A DNA stretch of 64,000 nt, from positions 1,218,001-1,282,000 of the forward strand of contig NZ_CP049258.1 of assembly GCF_011046735.1 (NCBI RefSeq). Direction: 5' to 3'. The number at the start of each line of letters is the position of its first letter. The first letter of the stretch is position 1. The stretch comes from Nordella sp. HKS 07. Its GTDB lineage: Bacteria > Pseudomonadota > Alphaproteobacteria > Rhizobiales > Aestuariivirgaceae. Positions 23,518 through 34,046 of this stretch are shown here, in pieces. Position numbers and translations under genes: made by a program. The notes under the pieces were generated by a model. It was given only the letters and a program-made list of their open reading frames with translations. It was not told the DNA's origin and searched no databases.

Positions 23518-25125
23518 TCACATCCTGAATATGCCGAAGCGGGTTTCGGGGATCGGCGCGTTGAGGGCGGCCGACAGGCTCAGGGAGATCACACGGCGCG
23601 TCTCGGCCGGATCGATGACGCCGTCATCCCACAAGCGCGCCGAGGCGAAATAGGGATGGCCCTGATGCTCATATTGCTCGCGGATCGGCGCCTTGAAGGC
23701 CTCCTCGTCTTCAGCACTCCAGCTCTCGCCCTTCGCCGTGAGACCGTCGCGCTTGACGGTGGCGAGCACATTGGCCGCCTGATCGCCGCCCATCACCGAG
23801 ATGCGGGCATTGGGCCACATCCACAGGAAACGCGGCGAATAGGCCCTGCCGCACATGCCGTAATTGCCGGCGCCGAAGCTGCCGCCGATAATCACCGTGA
23901 TCTTCGGCACTTGCGCTGTCGCCACCGCCGTGACGAGCTTGGCGCCGTGCTTGGCGATGCCTTCATTCTCATATTTGCGCCCGACCATGAAGCCGGTGAT
24001 GTTCTGCAGGAAGAGCAGCGGGATGCGCTGCTGGCAGCAGATCTCGATGAAATGCGCCCCCTTCACCGCCGATTCCGAGAATAATATGCCGTCATTGGCG
24101 AGGATGCCGACCGGCATGCCAGCGATATGAGCGAAGCCGCAGACCAGTGTCTTGCCGTAGAGCGCCTTGAACTCGTCGAACTCGCTGCCGTCGACGATGC
24201 GGGCGATCACCTCGCGCACATCGAAGGGCTCGCGCGAGGTTGGGGGCATGACGCCATAGAGCTCGGCCGGATCGTGTTGCGGCGGTTTTGCGTCGCGCAG
24301 AACGAGATCGCCGGGCTTCCTGATCTGCAGATGCGCGATGGCGCGCCGCGCCAGCGCCAGCGCGTGCTCGTCATTCTGCGCCAGGTGATCGGCCACGCCC
24401 GAAAGCCGAGTGTGGACATCGGCGCCGCCCAGATCTTCCGCACTTACGACTTCGCCGGTCGCCGCTTTCACCAGCGGCGGGCCGCCGAGGAAGATCGTGC
24501 CCTGCTCGCGCACGATGATGCTCTGATCCGCCATGGCCGGCACATAGGCGCCGCCCGCCGTGCAGGAGCCCATCACCACCGCGATCTGGTGGATGCCCTT
24601 GGCCGACATATTGGCCTGGTTGAAGAAGATGCGCCCGAAATGGTCGCGGTCGGGGAACACCTCGTCCTGATTGGGCAGATTGGCGCCACCTGAATCGACC
24701 AGATAGACGCAGGTGAGCCGGTTCTGCTCGGCGATCTCCTGGGCGCGTAAGTGCTTCTTGACGGTGAGGGGAAAATAGGTGCCGCCTTTCACCGTCGCGT
24801 CGTTGCAGACGATCATGCATTCGCGGCCGGAGACGCGCCCGATGCCGGCGATGAGGCCGGCCGCGGGCACCTCGCCGTGATACATCTTATGCGCGGCAAG
24901 ATGGCCGATTTCGAGAAAGGGCGAGCCGCGATCGAGCAGGCGCAGGACGCGTTCACGCGGCAGCAGTTTTCCCCGCGCTTCATGCTTGTCGCGCGATGCC
25001 TTGGGCCCACCCTGCATGATGGCGCCGGAGACCTTGCGCAGATCATCGACGAGCCCGCGCATATGCTCTTCATTGCGCCTGAACTTGTCGGAGCCGGGAT
25101 CGATATCGCTCTTGAGAGTGGTCAT
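23518..25125 (-). CDS. mccB: Methylcrotonyl-CoA carboxylase carboxyltransferase subunit beta
   Basis: 535 residues with the paired carboxyltransferase crotonase folds: [172 protein letters not shown]. It transfers CO2 from carboxybiotin on MccA to 3-methylcrotonyl-CoA. Ivd is upstream on the same strand, separated by repeat copy 2. Confidence 0.95.
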   Translation of the reverse strand: MTTLKSDIDPGSDKFRRNEEHMRGLVDDLRKVSGAIMQGGPKASRDKHEARGKLLPRERVLRLLDRGSPFLEIGHLAAHKMYHGEVPAAGLIAGIGRVSGRECMIVCNDATVKGGTYFPLTVKKHLRAQEIAEQNRLTCVYLVDSGGANLPNQDEVFPDRDHFGRIFFNQANMSAKGIHQIAVVMGSCTAGGAYVPAMADQSIIVREQGTIFLGGPPLVKAATGEVVSAEDLGGADVHTRLSGVADHLAQNDEHALALARRAIAHLQIRKPGDLVLRDAKPPQHDPAELYGVMPPTSREPFDVREVIARIVDGSEFDEFKALYGKTLVCGFAHIAGMPVGILANDGILFSESAVKGAHFIEICCQQRIPLLFLQNITGFMVGRKYENEGIAKHGAKLVTAVATAQVPKITVIIGGSFGAGNYGMCGRAYSPRFLWMWPNARISVMGGDQAANVLATVKRDGLTAKGESWSAEDEEAFKAPIREQYEHQGHPYFASARLWDDGVIDPAETRRVISLSLSAALNAPIPETRFGIFRM

Positions 25126-25146
25126 GGGGCGCGGACTCGCGCTTTA

Positions 25147-25306
25147 CCCTCGCCCCGCGAAGCGGGGAGAGGGAGGGACCCATTGCGCAGCAATGGGAGG
25201 GTGAGGGGCCTCTGGGACGGATGCGGAAATGCCTGCAAGAAGCCCCTCACCCTTCCCGCCGCTTTGCGGCGGGCCCCTACCCTCTCCCCTCTTTGAGGGG
25301 CGAGGG
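25147..25306. repeat. GC-rich palindromic intergenic element, family 1 (copy 2)
   Basis: About 160 bp between ivd and mccB with CCCCGCGAAGCGGGG and CCGCCGCTTTGCGGCGG hairpins and CATTGCGCAGCAATG in the middle; same layout as copy 1. Confidence 0.8.
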
Positions 25307-25343
25307 TGACATGCGCCGATTGCGTCATTCGGAATCCCATCCC

Positions 25344-26513
25344 CTACACCGACTTCTCGAAGAGCTCTCGCCCGATCAGCATGCGGCGGATCTCGCTGGT
25401 GCCGGCGCCGATCTCGTAGAGCTTGGCGTCGCGCAGCAGGCGCCCGGTCGGGAAGTCGTTGATATAGCCGTTGCCACCAAGCAGCTGGATGGCGTCGAGC
25501 GCCACCTGCGTCGCCTTCTCGGCGGCGAAGAGGATGGCGCCCGCCGCATCCTCGCGGGTGACGCGGCCCTGGTCGCAGGCCTTGCACACCGTATAGACAT
25601 AGGAGCGCGCCGCGTTCATCAGCACATACATGTCGGCGAGCTTGCCCTGCACCAGCTGGAAGGTGCCGATCGGCTGGCCGAACTGCTTGCGGTCGTGCAC
25701 ATAGGGCAACACGACGTCGAGCGCCGTGCGCATGATGCCGACGGCGCCGGCGGCGAGCACGGCGCGCTCATAATCGAGCCCCGACATCAGCACTCGCACA
25801 CCCTTGTTGACGTCGCCGACGACATTCTCTTCCGGCACCTCGCAATCCTCGAAGATGAGCTCGCCCGTGTCGGAGCCACGCATGCCGAGCTTGTCGAGCT
25901 TCTGCGCGGTGCGGAAACCCTTGAAGCCCTTCTCGATCAGAAAGCTGGTGATACCCTTCGGCCCCGCGGCAGGGTCCGTCTTGGCATAGACGAACAGCGT
26001 GTCGGCGATCGGACCATTGGTGATCCACATCTTGTTGCCGTTGAGGATGTATTTGGAGCCCTTCTTTTCGGCCTTGGTGCGCATTGACACGACGTCCGAG
26101 CCCGAGCCCGGCTCCGACATGGCGAGTGCGCCCACATGCTCGCCCGAAATGAGCTTCGGCAGATAACGGCGCTTCTGCTCATCCGAACCGTTGCGGCGGA
26201 TCTGGTTAATGCACAGATTGGAATGGGCGCCATAGGAGAGCGCCACCGACGCCGAGGCGCGGCTCACCTCCTCCATCGCCACGGCATGGTCGAGATAGCC
26301 GAGGCCCAGCCCGCCGAATTCCTCCTCGACCGTGATGCCGTGCAGGCCGAGTTCGCCCAGCCTGGGCCACAGATCGCGCGGGAACTCATTGCTCTTGTCG
26401 ATCTCCTGGGCACGCGGTGCGATCTCGGCCTGAGCGAAGGTCGAAACCGTGTCGCGGATCATCTCGGCGGTTTCGCCGAGGTCGAAATCGAGGCCGAAAT
26501 TGCTCTGTGCCAT
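25344..26513 (-). CDS. ivd: Isovaleryl-CoA dehydrogenase
   Basis: 389 residues, acyl-CoA dehydrogenase fold. Two features mark the isovaleryl type: the catalytic Glu is in [21 protein letters not shown] (family position 254), and the canonical C-terminal Glu position is replaced ([19 protein letters not shown]). Other motifs: [63 protein letters not shown]. It converts isovaleryl-CoA to 3-methylcrotonyl-CoA, the substrate of MccAB, and feeds electrons to ETF. It starts 17 bp after the acyl-CoA synthetase stop codon and is followed by a repeat and mccB. Confidence 0.95.
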   Translation of the reverse strand: MAQSNFGLDFDLGETAEMIRDTVSTFAQAEIAPRAQEIDKSNEFPRDLWPRLGELGLHGITVEEEFGGLGLGYLDHAVAMEEVSRASASVALSYGAHSNLCINQIRRNGSDEQKRRYLPKLISGEHVGALAMSEPGSGSDVVSMRTKAEKKGSKYILNGNKMWITNGPIADTLFVYAKTDPAAGPKGITSFLIEKGFKGFRTAQKLDKLGMRGSDTGELIFEDCEVPEENVVGDVNKGVRVLMSGLDYERAVLAAGAVGIMRTALDVVLPYVHDRKQFGQPIGTFQLVQGKLADMYVLMNAARSYVYTVCKACDQGRVTREDAAGAILFAAEKATQVALDAIQLLGGNGYINDFPTGRLLRDAKLYEIGAGTSEIRRMLIGRELFEKSV

Positions 26514-26530
26514 GCCTCACTTAGCTCCCA

Positions 26531-28189
26531 TCATGCCGTCTTCTCTTCCTCGAGGCCGAGCTCCTGGCGAGCCTGCTCGCGCATCAGATATTTCTGGATC
26601 TTGCCGGTCACCGTCATCGGGAAGGCGTCGACGAATTTCACATAACGCGGGATCTTGTAATGGGCGATCTGGCCCTGGCAGAAGCCGCGTATCTCCTCAT
26701 CCGTGCAGACGACGCCGGCCTTGAGCTTGACCCAGGCGCACAGTTCCTCGCCATATTTCTGGTCGGGCACGCCGATCACCTGTACGTCCTGCACTTTCGG
26801 ATGCCGGTACAGAAACTCCTCGATCTCGCGCGGATAGATATTCTCGCCGCCTCGGATGACCATGTCCTTGATGCGCCCGACGATGTTGCAATAGCCCTCC
26901 TCGTCGAGCGTGGCGAGATCGCCGGTATGCATCCAGCGCGCCGGATCGATGGCTTCCGCCGTCTTTTCCTTATCGTCCCAATAGCCGCGCATCACCGAAT
27001 AGCCGCGTGTGCACAATTCGCCCGCGACACCTGGCGGCACGATGCGGCCTTCGGCGTCGACGATCTTGACCTCGACATGCGGATGGATGCGCCCGACCGA
27101 GCCGACGCGCTTTTCGAGCGGATCGTCGGGCGAGGTCTGGAAGCTCACCGGGCTCGTCTCCGTCATGCCGTAGCAGATGGTGACGTCGTTCATATGCATC
27201 TCGCTCACCACCCGCTTCATCACCTCGATCGGACAGGGCGAGCCCGCCATGATCCCGGTGCGTAAAGAGGAGAGATCGAATTTCTTGAAATCGGCATGGC
27301 CGAGCTCGGCGATGAACATGGTCGGCACGCCATAGAGGCCGGTGCATCGCTTCGCAGCGACGGTCTCCAGCACGGCCAGCGGATCGAAGCCCTCGCCCGG
27401 ATAGACCATGGCCGAGCCATGGGTGATGCAAGCCATGTTGCCGAGCACCATGCCGAAGCAGTGATAGAGCGGCACCGGGATGCAGATGCGGTCTTTCTCG
27501 GTGAGCTTCATCGTCTCGCCGATGAAGAACCCGTTATTGAGGATATTGTGATGGGTGAGCGTGGCGCCCTTGGGATACCCGGTGGTGCCGCTGGTGAACT
27601 GGATATTGATCGGCTCGTCGAACTGGAGCTCACCCGCAAGATCCGCCAGCCGTTTGTGGTGTTCGGGCTTGGCGAGACCGGCGATATCGTCGAAGCCCAG
27701 CATGCCGGGTACAGCGCCGCCGATCCGGATGACCGTCTCGAGATGCGGCAATCGCCCGTCGGCCTGGAGCTGATTGAGCATGCCGACATAGTCGCTGGTC
27801 TTGAACTGGCTGGCGGTGACGAGCGCCTTGCAGGCGACCTTGTTGAGGGCGTAGTCGGCTTCCGCGAGCCGGTAGGCCGGGTTGATATTGACCAGGATCA
27901 GGCCGGCCTTGGCGGTGGCGAATTGGGTGATCACCCATTCGGCATTGTTTGGCGACCAGATGCCGACCCGGTCGCCGGGAACGAGACCCAGCGCCAGCAG
28001 GCCGGCGGCGAAGTCATCGACCCTTTGCTTCAGCTCCGCATAGGTCCAGCGCACCTTCTGATGGCGCACGATCAGCGCGTCGCTTGTCGCCCAGCGCCGG
28101 GCCGCGTCGTCGAAAAAGGCGCCGACCGTCTGGCCGATCAGCGGGGTATCGCCGACCCCGTGTACATAGCTCTGTGTCAGCCTGGCCAT
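26531..28189 (-). CDS. AMP-forming acyl-CoA synthetase
   Basis: 552 residues from the ATG at 28189 (GGAGG six bases upstream; the longer reading frame begins at 28267). ANL-superfamily motifs: [20 protein letters not shown] (nucleotide-binding loop), [44 protein letters not shown], and catalytic Lys in [12 protein letters not shown]. It activates a carboxylic acid to its CoA ester in the cytoplasm. As first gene of the leucine/valine operon, the likely substrate is a branched short-chain acid such as isovalerate or isobutyrate, or a related fatty acid; this is inference from position. Upstream 28190-28688 holds its promoter region and repeat copy 3. Confidence 0.9.
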   Translation of the reverse strand: MARLTQSYVHGVGDTPLIGQTVGAFFDDAARRWATSDALIVRHQKVRWTYAELKQRVDDFAAGLLALGLVPGDRVGIWSPNNAEWVITQFATAKAGLILVNINPAYRLAEADYALNKVACKALVTASQFKTSDYVGMLNQLQADGRLPHLETVIRIGGAVPGMLGFDDIAGLAKPEHHKRLADLAGELQFDEPINIQFTSGTTGYPKGATLTHHNILNNGFFIGETMKLTEKDRICIPVPLYHCFGMVLGNMACITHGSAMVYPGEGFDPLAVLETVAAKRCTGLYGVPTMFIAELGHADFKKFDLSSLRTGIMAGSPCPIEVMKRVVSEMHMNDVTICYGMTETSPVSFQTSPDDPLEKRVGSVGRIHPHVEVKIVDAEGRIVPPGVAGELCTRGYSVMRGYWDDKEKTAEAIDPARWMHTGDLATLDEEGYCNIVGRIKDMVIRGGENIYPREIEEFLYRHPKVQDVQVIGVPDQKYGEELCAWVKLKAGVVCTDEEIRGFCQGQIAHYKIPRYVKFVDAFPMTVTGKIQKYLMREQARQELGLEEEKTA

Positions 28190-28424
28190 ACCGGTCCTCC
28201 AATAGTTACCAAATAGGAATATGGCCCGGTTTTCAACCGCGACGACCGAAAGTCTAAACTTGTGCACGGCCTGCTACCTAGCGCGCGGCTCGGCGGCATG
28301 CATAGGCTCTGAGCCATGACCGAGATCAAGATGATCACCATCACGCACAAGGCCGGAGCATCGAAATATAGATTGCCGAGGCGGCTGGGCTGCGGTGACG
28401 GTCGACGCGGCGCTGCCAAGTATT

Positions 28425-28574
28425 CCCCCTCTCCCGCTCGCGGGAGAGGGTGCCCGACAGGGCGGGTGAGGGTGTTGGCTCGGGCGGCGCGCTCTATGAG
28501 GCTCTATTCACTTTCACCAAAGAACACCCTCATCCGGCCTTCGGCCACCTTCTCCCGCAAGCGGGAGAAGGGGA
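28425..28574. repeat. GC-rich palindromic intergenic element, family 1b (copy 3)
   Basis: In the 499-bp gap 28190-28688, CTCTCCCGCTCGCGGGAGAG and TTCTCCCGCAAGCGGGAGAA hairpins face each other about 110 bp apart, with CACCCTCATCCGGCCTTCGG between. This is the subtype also seen at 58796-58978, with which it shares over 50 contiguous bases. The rest of the gap shows no gene. Confidence 0.8.
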
Positions 28575-28688
28575 AAACCCGGGGACAGTGGCACGCGGCG
28601 CCAGGTCGCGGCTGCCGTGTGGGACCCTTGCCTATCCAGGCTCATCGTGCCACCTGTGGGCCGAAGTCCAGCCTGTATGAGGTGTAAA

Positions 28689-29642
28689 GTGACACGTACG
28701 TTGAATCAGCCCTTGGGCGGCAATCAGATGCCGCGCTTCGGTGGCCCAGCCACCATGATGCGCCTGCCGACGCAGGTCGGCACCGAGGGCCTCGATGCCT
28801 GCTTCGTCGGTATCCCGATGGATATCGGCGCCTCCAACCGCGCCGGCACGCGTTATGGCCCGCGCCAGGTGCGCGCCGAATCCTGCCTCATCCGCCCCTA
28901 TAACATGGCGACGCGCGCCGCCCCCTTCGACAGCCTGATGGTGGCCGATATCGGCGATGTGGCGATCGACACCTTCAACCTGCCGAAGAACATGGACATC
29001 ATCACCGATGCCTATCGCGGCATCATCGCCAAGGGGTGCAAGCCCTTGACGATCGGCGGCGACCACACGCTGACCTATCCTATCCTGCGCGCCATGGCGG
29101 AGAAATACGGCCCCGTCGGCCTCATCCATGTCGATGCCCATGCCGACATCAACGAGAACATGTTCGGCGAGAAGATTGCCCATGGCACGCCCTTCCGCCG
29201 CGCGGTGGAGGATACGCTGCTCGACACCAGGCGCTGCGTCCAGATCGGTCTGCGCGCCACCGGCTATGCGGCCGATGATTTCGACTGGCCGCGCCAGCAG
29301 GGCTTCCGCGTCGTCCAGGCCGAGGAATGCTGGCACAAGTCGCTGAGCCCGCTCATGGATGAAGTGCGCCAGCAGATGGGCAAGGGCCCGGTCTATCTGA
29401 GCTTCGACATCGACAGCCTGGATCCCGCCTTCGCGCCGGGCACGGGCACGCCCGAGATCGGCGGCCTCACCACCATTCAGGGCCTCGAGATCATCCGCGG
29501 CTGCTGGGGTCTCAACCTCGTCGGCTGCGACCTCGTCGAAGTGTCGCCGCCTTACGATCCAAGCGGCAACACCGCCCTCACCGGCGCCAATCTCCTCTTC
29601 GAGATGCTTTGCGTGCTGCCGGGCGTGAAGCGCCGCGCCTGA
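28689..29642 (+). CDS. Ureohydrolase (agmatinase/guanidinobutyrase family)
   Basis: 317 residues from the GTG at 28689 (GAGGTG upstream), giving the usual start TRTLNQPLGGNQMPRFGG; ATGs at 28677 and 28728 are in frame. Mn-binding motifs are complete: TIGGDHTLTYP, HVDAHADIN and LSFDIDSLDPAFAPGTGTPEIGGL. The enzyme splits a guanidino compound into urea and an amine. The N-terminal QPLGGN..PRFGG region is more like guanidinobutyrase and guanidinopropionase than the short agmatinases, so the substrate may be 4-guanidinobutyrate. Cytoplasmic. It has no operon partner on either side. Confidence 0.9.
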   Translation: MTRTLNQPLGGNQMPRFGGPATMMRLPTQVGTEGLDACFVGIPMDIGASNRAGTRYGPRQVRAESCLIRPYNMATRAAPFDSLMVADIGDVAIDTFNLPKNMDIITDAYRGIIAKGCKPLTIGGDHTLTYPILRAMAEKYGPVGLIHVDAHADINENMFGEKIAHGTPFRRAVEDTLLDTRRCVQIGLRATGYAADDFDWPRQQGFRVVQAEECWHKSLSPLMDEVRQQMGKGPVYLSFDIDSLDPAFAPGTGTPEIGGLTTIQGLEIIRGCWGLNLVGCDLVEVSPPYDPSGNTALTGANLLFEMLCVLPGVKRRA

Positions 29643-29825
29643 CGTTCCGCTCATACTACCCTGTACTTTGCAGGGGAATTAACTGGGGATTTACAGGGAT
29701 CTACAGCGATTTTTGGCCTCGCCGCGAAAGCAGCGGGGCCATATCGAATTTGCCGCGCCGCCTTGACTTCGCGGGCTTATAGGGAACACAAGCCCACGAA
29801 GTGAAGTGAAATTCGGAGGCGTGCG

Positions 29826-30284
29826 ATGAACGACGGCAAGACATCCTCTTCAAGCGTTGGCTATGGCCGCCCGCCGGTCGGGAGGCGTTTCCGGAAAGGC
29901 CAGTCGGGAAATCCGGACGGACGGCCGAAAGGCAGCCGAAACCGGCCGAAATCGGCGGCGCGCGACCTACAGGCGCTCATCCTCGAAGAAGCCTTTCGCC
30001 TCACCAAGATGACTGTGGATGACGAGGAAATCAGCATGCCTGTCGCGCTCAGCGTGATCAGGGCGTTGACCGCCGCCGCGGCCAAGGGCGATCTGCGCGC
30101 GCAGGCAGCCTTCCTGAAGATGGTGATCGATAGCGAGGATAGAGTGGCGGCCCAGGCCCGGTTGAGCGACGGCGACACGCCTGGAGCGAGTGAGGAAGTG
30201 GATTTTGAAATCGTGATCGTCGATCCTAAACCGCACACTCAGGATCAAGGTGGGCGGCCACAACTCCAGACCAGCTCGGTATAA
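29826..30284 (+). CDS. DUF5681-domain protein
   Basis: 152 residues, ATG with GGAGG six bases upstream. The N-terminal VGYGRPPVGRRFRKGQSGNPDGRPKGSRN is the DUF5681 signature, a basic motif found next to phage terminase-like or hypothetical genes. The middle is helical with ILEEAFRLTKMTVDDEEISMPVALSVIRALTAAAAKGDLRAQAAFLKMVID, and the tail is acidic then loose. Function unknown. It stands alone, with no phage structural genes near, and may be a relic or a resident small DNA-associated protein. Confidence 0.8.
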   Translation: MNDGKTSSSSVGYGRPPVGRRFRKGQSGNPDGRPKGSRNRPKSAARDLQALILEEAFRLTKMTVDDEEISMPVALSVIRALTAAAAKGDLRAQAAFLKMVIDSEDRVAAQARLSDGDTPGASEEVDFEIVIVDPKPHTQDQGGRPQLQTSSV

Positions 30285-30285
30285 A

Positions 30286-30326
30286 GTCCGAGCCGGCCCG
30301 CCGTCTTGTCGCTGTCACGAAACAAA
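30286..30326. repeat. Imperfect 41-bp direct repeat, copy A
   Basis: 41-bp stretch beginning GTCCGAGCCGGCCC and ending GTCACGAAACAAA; four or so mismatches to copy B at 30541-30581. Lies two bases after the DUF5681 stop codon, in the 324-bp gap to the first autotransporter. Confidence 0.7.
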
Positions 30327-30384
30327 TTCCACACACTGCGCCGTTAGAGCGTGATGACTCAAGAAGGAAAGGCTTTTCTCAAAA

Positions 30385-30494
30385 CACCCTCATGCTGAGG
30401 TGCGACCCCGGCCTTGAGCCGGGGGAGCCTCGAAGCATCCGTCAGGATGAAGCGATCCTTCGAGGGCCGCATCGCGGCCACCTCAGGATGAGGA
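30385..30494. repeat. GC-rich intergenic repeat, family 3 (copy 1)
   Basis: Stem-like stretch running from CACCCTCATGCTGAGG to GCGGCCACCTCAGGATGAGG, with the core TTCGAGGGCCGCATCGCGGCC that also occurs at 37885-37942 and 42051-42092. It lies between the two copies of the 41-bp direct repeat. Confidence 0.7.
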
Positions 30495-30540
30495 TGATAG
30501 GTCTAACAGCAGGCACGACTCCGGGCCGGCTCGGCACATG

Positions 30541-30581
30541 GTCCGAACCGGCCCATCGTCTTGTCGCCGTCACGAAACAAA
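30541..30581. repeat. Imperfect 41-bp direct repeat, copy B
   Basis: Second copy (GTCCGAACCGGCCC to GTCACGAAACAAA) 27 bp after the end of the first autotransporter on the opposite strand. The rest of 30285-30608 shows no gene. Confidence 0.7.
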
Positions 30582-30608
30582 AATCAACGGTAGAACACAA
30601 GCCGTCGC

Positions 30609-33600
30609 CTACCAGGCGACTCGCACCCCGGCATTGCCGGCGAAAGCCTCGTAGTCGTCGGCGAACTGGTAGTTGCCACGCAGGAAGCCCGACCAGCCTT
30701 CCGGCGCCGTGGCACTGAAGCCGAGCGACACATCGCCATAGGTCTGGGCCGGATCGTCCGCCACGCCGAAGGCCGGGATCAGCGGGTCGATGATCGTCGC
30801 GCCGTTCTCGCCCGAGAAGTTCTGCCACACGCTCGCCGTCACATCCGACGAATAGACCACCGCATTGCTCGCCGCGTGGTCATAACCGAGCCTGAGGCCG
30901 AGACGGCCGCGCAGGCTCGTCTCGTCGTCGAACTCGACCGTGCCGCCGAAGATATCGACATCGTCGATCGAGGTGTGGAGCAACGCCAAGGTGGCCTGCG
31001 GTTCGAAGAAGGCGCCGACGCCGGCGCCGAACTTGTAGCCGGCATCGATCATGGCGCCGATATTGAGGCCGTCGGTGTCGGACTCATCCGCCGCCTGCGC
31101 CAGATCCTCGGGGTCGATGGAGATATTGAGGAAGTCCGCCTTGACGGTCGCATCGGCATAGAAGGCGCCATTGAGATAGCTCGCATAGACACCAAGCGAC
31201 GGGCCACTATAGCTCCATTCGGTGTTGGTATCCTTGAAGTCGAGATCGGAGCCGAGATAGCCGCCGAACAGGCCGAACATCAGCGCATCGCCCTGGCCGC
31301 CGACATTCTCCAGGCCGAAGTCGAAGCCCGCCATGCCGCCGAGCACCGTCTGCTTGCGGTCCAGCGTGAAACCGTTCTGCTCGTCGTCGCGCTCGAGCCA
31401 GGCGCCCACACCCCTCATCCAGAAGCCCGGCAGGAGCCTGGCGACCGGCGTCGCCTCGACCGGCTCGGTGAAGTCGGCGACCGGGGTGACCAGCATGCCG
31501 GCGATGACCGATCTCAGATCGGCCTGGCGCTGCAGCAGCACGCCGGTCGACTGGAACCACATGTCCTGCGCGGCGGTGATGCCGGCGGCGAACTCGTAAG
31601 CCCCGACGCCGATGCCGGAGCTGTAGAGCTCATGCACATTGTTTTCGGCATCGTATCTCAGATCCCAGGCGTAGAAGCCGGCATTGAGCGGACCCGCGAG
31701 CTGGAAATCACCCTCGACGGTGTTACCGGTCGACACTCCCACCACCGGAATGCCGACGACATTGGCGCCCAGCGCATCGAGGACATTGACCGAGATCCAG
31801 GTCGTTCCGTCCTCGCCGACGCTGCCGTCGATCTCCAGCATGTCGGCTTCGCCGCCAGCTCCGCCGCCGAGCACGGCATCGACCGCGAGCCGGCCCTCGC
31901 TGGCGAAATAGGTCGAGTTCCCCTCGCCATCCCCGCGAAGTTCGAGCCGATCGCCGATCGCCCCGTCGGCGAGCGAGATCAAGCCGTCGGAATTGGTGAA
32001 CGTTCCAGACCGAAGAGGCGCGTTCTCTCAACCTGCGTCGCATCATTGGCGGCCAGCAGCGTGCCGGAATTGGTGACCACGTCGTCGCCGCCCCCGAACA
32101 GGTTCGCGCCGCCGGCGGTGTTCCAGAAGCCGGCATTGTCGAGACGGTCATCGTTGAATTGTCCGGATTCTCCACCGATGCCGAGGTTCACGATGCCGAT
32201 GAGATTGCCATTGTTCGTGATCTCTGTCTCGCCGCCATCGGTCTCGATGGCGAGGTAGTCCGAACGGCCGGACAGATTGCGCACCAGACCATCATTGATG
32301 ATCGAGATGTCCTGGCCGTCATCCGAATAGGCATCGATGGCGCTGCCGGCGCCTTCGACGAGACCGCTGGCGCCGATGACGATCCTTGTGTCGCCGGTTC
32401 CATAATTCTCGCTATCAATTCCGTAATCGCTAGAACCGGTCACCCTTCCATAGATGACGATCGTAAGATCGCCGTCGCCATATTGCTCGGCATCGATGCC
32501 GTCATCGTCTCCCTCGACAACGCTTCCAACATTAGTGGTGATCTTGAGGCTGGTGCCGGAATCTGAATTTTCTGCTTCAATGCCGCTGTTCCTGGTGCCG
32601 ATAACCGTGCCATTGACGGTGATCTCGAGCTTGCCACGGCCGTTGTTCTCCGCGTCGATGCCATCGTCACTTCCGGTAACCTTGCTTTGCGCACCGGTGG
32701 TGACAGTCAGATCGGCGCCATCATTGCTGTCCCAGTTGCCATTCCCGGCAAATATGCCGTCACCGTCCTCGCCCTCGACACGGCCATTGACCGTGATGGC
32801 GAGATTGCCTTCGCCGTAGTTGCGTGCATCGATGCCATGACCGGGGCCTTCGTCATACTCTCTATAGGCCAGCCCCTTTCCGATGATCACACTCCCGACA
32901 CCGGTGGTGATCGTGAGATTGGTACCCTCGTTTCTGGCATAGAGGCCGCTATAGCCTTCCCCGGTCACCTGGCCGTACACGTTGACATCCAGATCCCCAT
33001 CACCCTGATTATCGGCGATGATCCCAGTATCCCCGCCCGCGATGGCGCCTTGCGCGCCGACGGTGATCTCGAGATTCGAACCCCGATTGACGGCCAGCAG
33101 TCCATAATTCCTACCGGCCACCTCGCCTTCGGCCGTGACGGTGAGTTCGCCTATCCCCTCATTGAAGGCCTCGATACCTTCATCGCGACCAGAGATGACG
33201 CTACCCTCGCCGGCGGTGATCGTCAGGTCATTACCATCGTTGCGCGCATGGATGCCGTCCGAATTTTCCCCCTCTACAGCGCCATCGGCCGTAACCGAGA
33301 GGTCGCCGTTCCCGTAATTGCGGGTGTAGATGCCATAGGTGGCACCCCTGATATTGCCGTTGGTCTCGATCGTCACCCCGCCACTCATCTCGTCATTGCC
33401 AGTCGAGATGACAGCAAGCCCGGCCGAGTCGGTGCTCCTGATGGAGGAGGCGTTGGTGTCGATGAAGGTCAGTTGACCGTCGCCGGTGATGACGATGCCG
33501 CTGCCTGCGTCGGTATATACGCTGAAGCCCGCCACCGTCGTGACAGTGGCATTGTCGGCAGTGATGGTCTGCCTCCCGCTGTCGCCGCTGCAGATATAGG

Positions 33601-33763
33601 TCGACGGGTCTGTCGGGTCGCAGGCGGCGAAGGCCTGACGGCCATAGCCGATGAAGGGCACAACGGTGAGGACGGTCGTCAAAGCCAGCCGGCTGCGAAA
33701 GACACGGCCCACGCGCCGTGTGAGCGATACAGCCTGAGTTGCCGCCTTGATATGCCGTTCCAT
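30609..33763 (-). pseudogene. Autotransporter AT1 (type Va, beta-helix repeat passenger), single-base frameshift
   Basis: Two overlapping frames make one gene of about 1,051 codons. The first (33763-31979) holds a long signal region (RSRLALTTVLTVVPFIGYGRQAFAA) and a repeat passenger of GI-A-N-G-GDLTIT-G-VTG rungs. The second (about 31982-30609) holds the hinge ISLADGAIGDRLEL, AAQDMWFQSTGVLLQRQADLR, the barrel and the C-terminal W (NAGVRVAW). Near 32000 the reading frame passes from GLERSP... to (F)TNSDGLISLADG: paralogues read GLERF here, so one T has been lost from a TTT. The result would be a secreted passenger without a barrel. It may be a true pseudogene or a sequencing error. Its promoter and box are intact (33810-33891). 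Confidence 0.8.
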
Positions 33764-33809
33764 GTGCCCCCCACTTCATGCGGACCGGCCTCGGGCCGCA
33801 GATGGGCGA

Positions 33810-33837
33810 AAACTAGACTGACATTAAGTCACTGCAA
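33810..33837 (-). promoter_or_regulatory. Predicted promoter of AT1
   Basis: On the minus strand TTGCAG (33837-33832), 16 bases, TAGTTT (33815-33810), about 45 bp before the start codon. Conserved with the AT2 and AT3 promoters. Confidence 0.5.
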
Positions 33838-33875
33838 CAGGAACTTTTCCCAGCGCGCGCAAATATCGGCGCGCC

Positions 33876-33891
33876 GTGGCTTTTCTGCCAC
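33876..33891. promoter_or_regulatory. Shared autotransporter box, copy 1 (AT1)
   Basis: GTGGC-TTTTCT-GCCAC, perfect 5-bp arms. Centre about 80 bp before the predicted start of transcription. Same sequence, with 6-bp spacer, before AT2. Confidence 0.55.
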
Positions 33892-34046
33892 GAGCGAAGT
33901 CGACTTCTCGCGCCCTGGATGAACAAAAAAGCGGCGTCACACGAGGAACGTGTACGCCGCTGCAATTTTTCGTTGAACTACGCCAGGCAAGCAGCCTGTC
34001 ATTGCGACAGGCTGCCCGCGTGATTCGATCCGCTCCGTCTCCTCGC

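Noticed and set aside
29826-30284. Prophage at the DUF5681 gene
   Set aside because: No integrase, capsid or terminase gene is near; one DUF5681 protein alone does not support a prophage call.
31979-32020. Phase-variable switch at AT1
   Set aside because: Only a TT/TTT difference is involved, not a long homopolymer or tandem repeat, so slipped-strand switching is not supported by the sequence.
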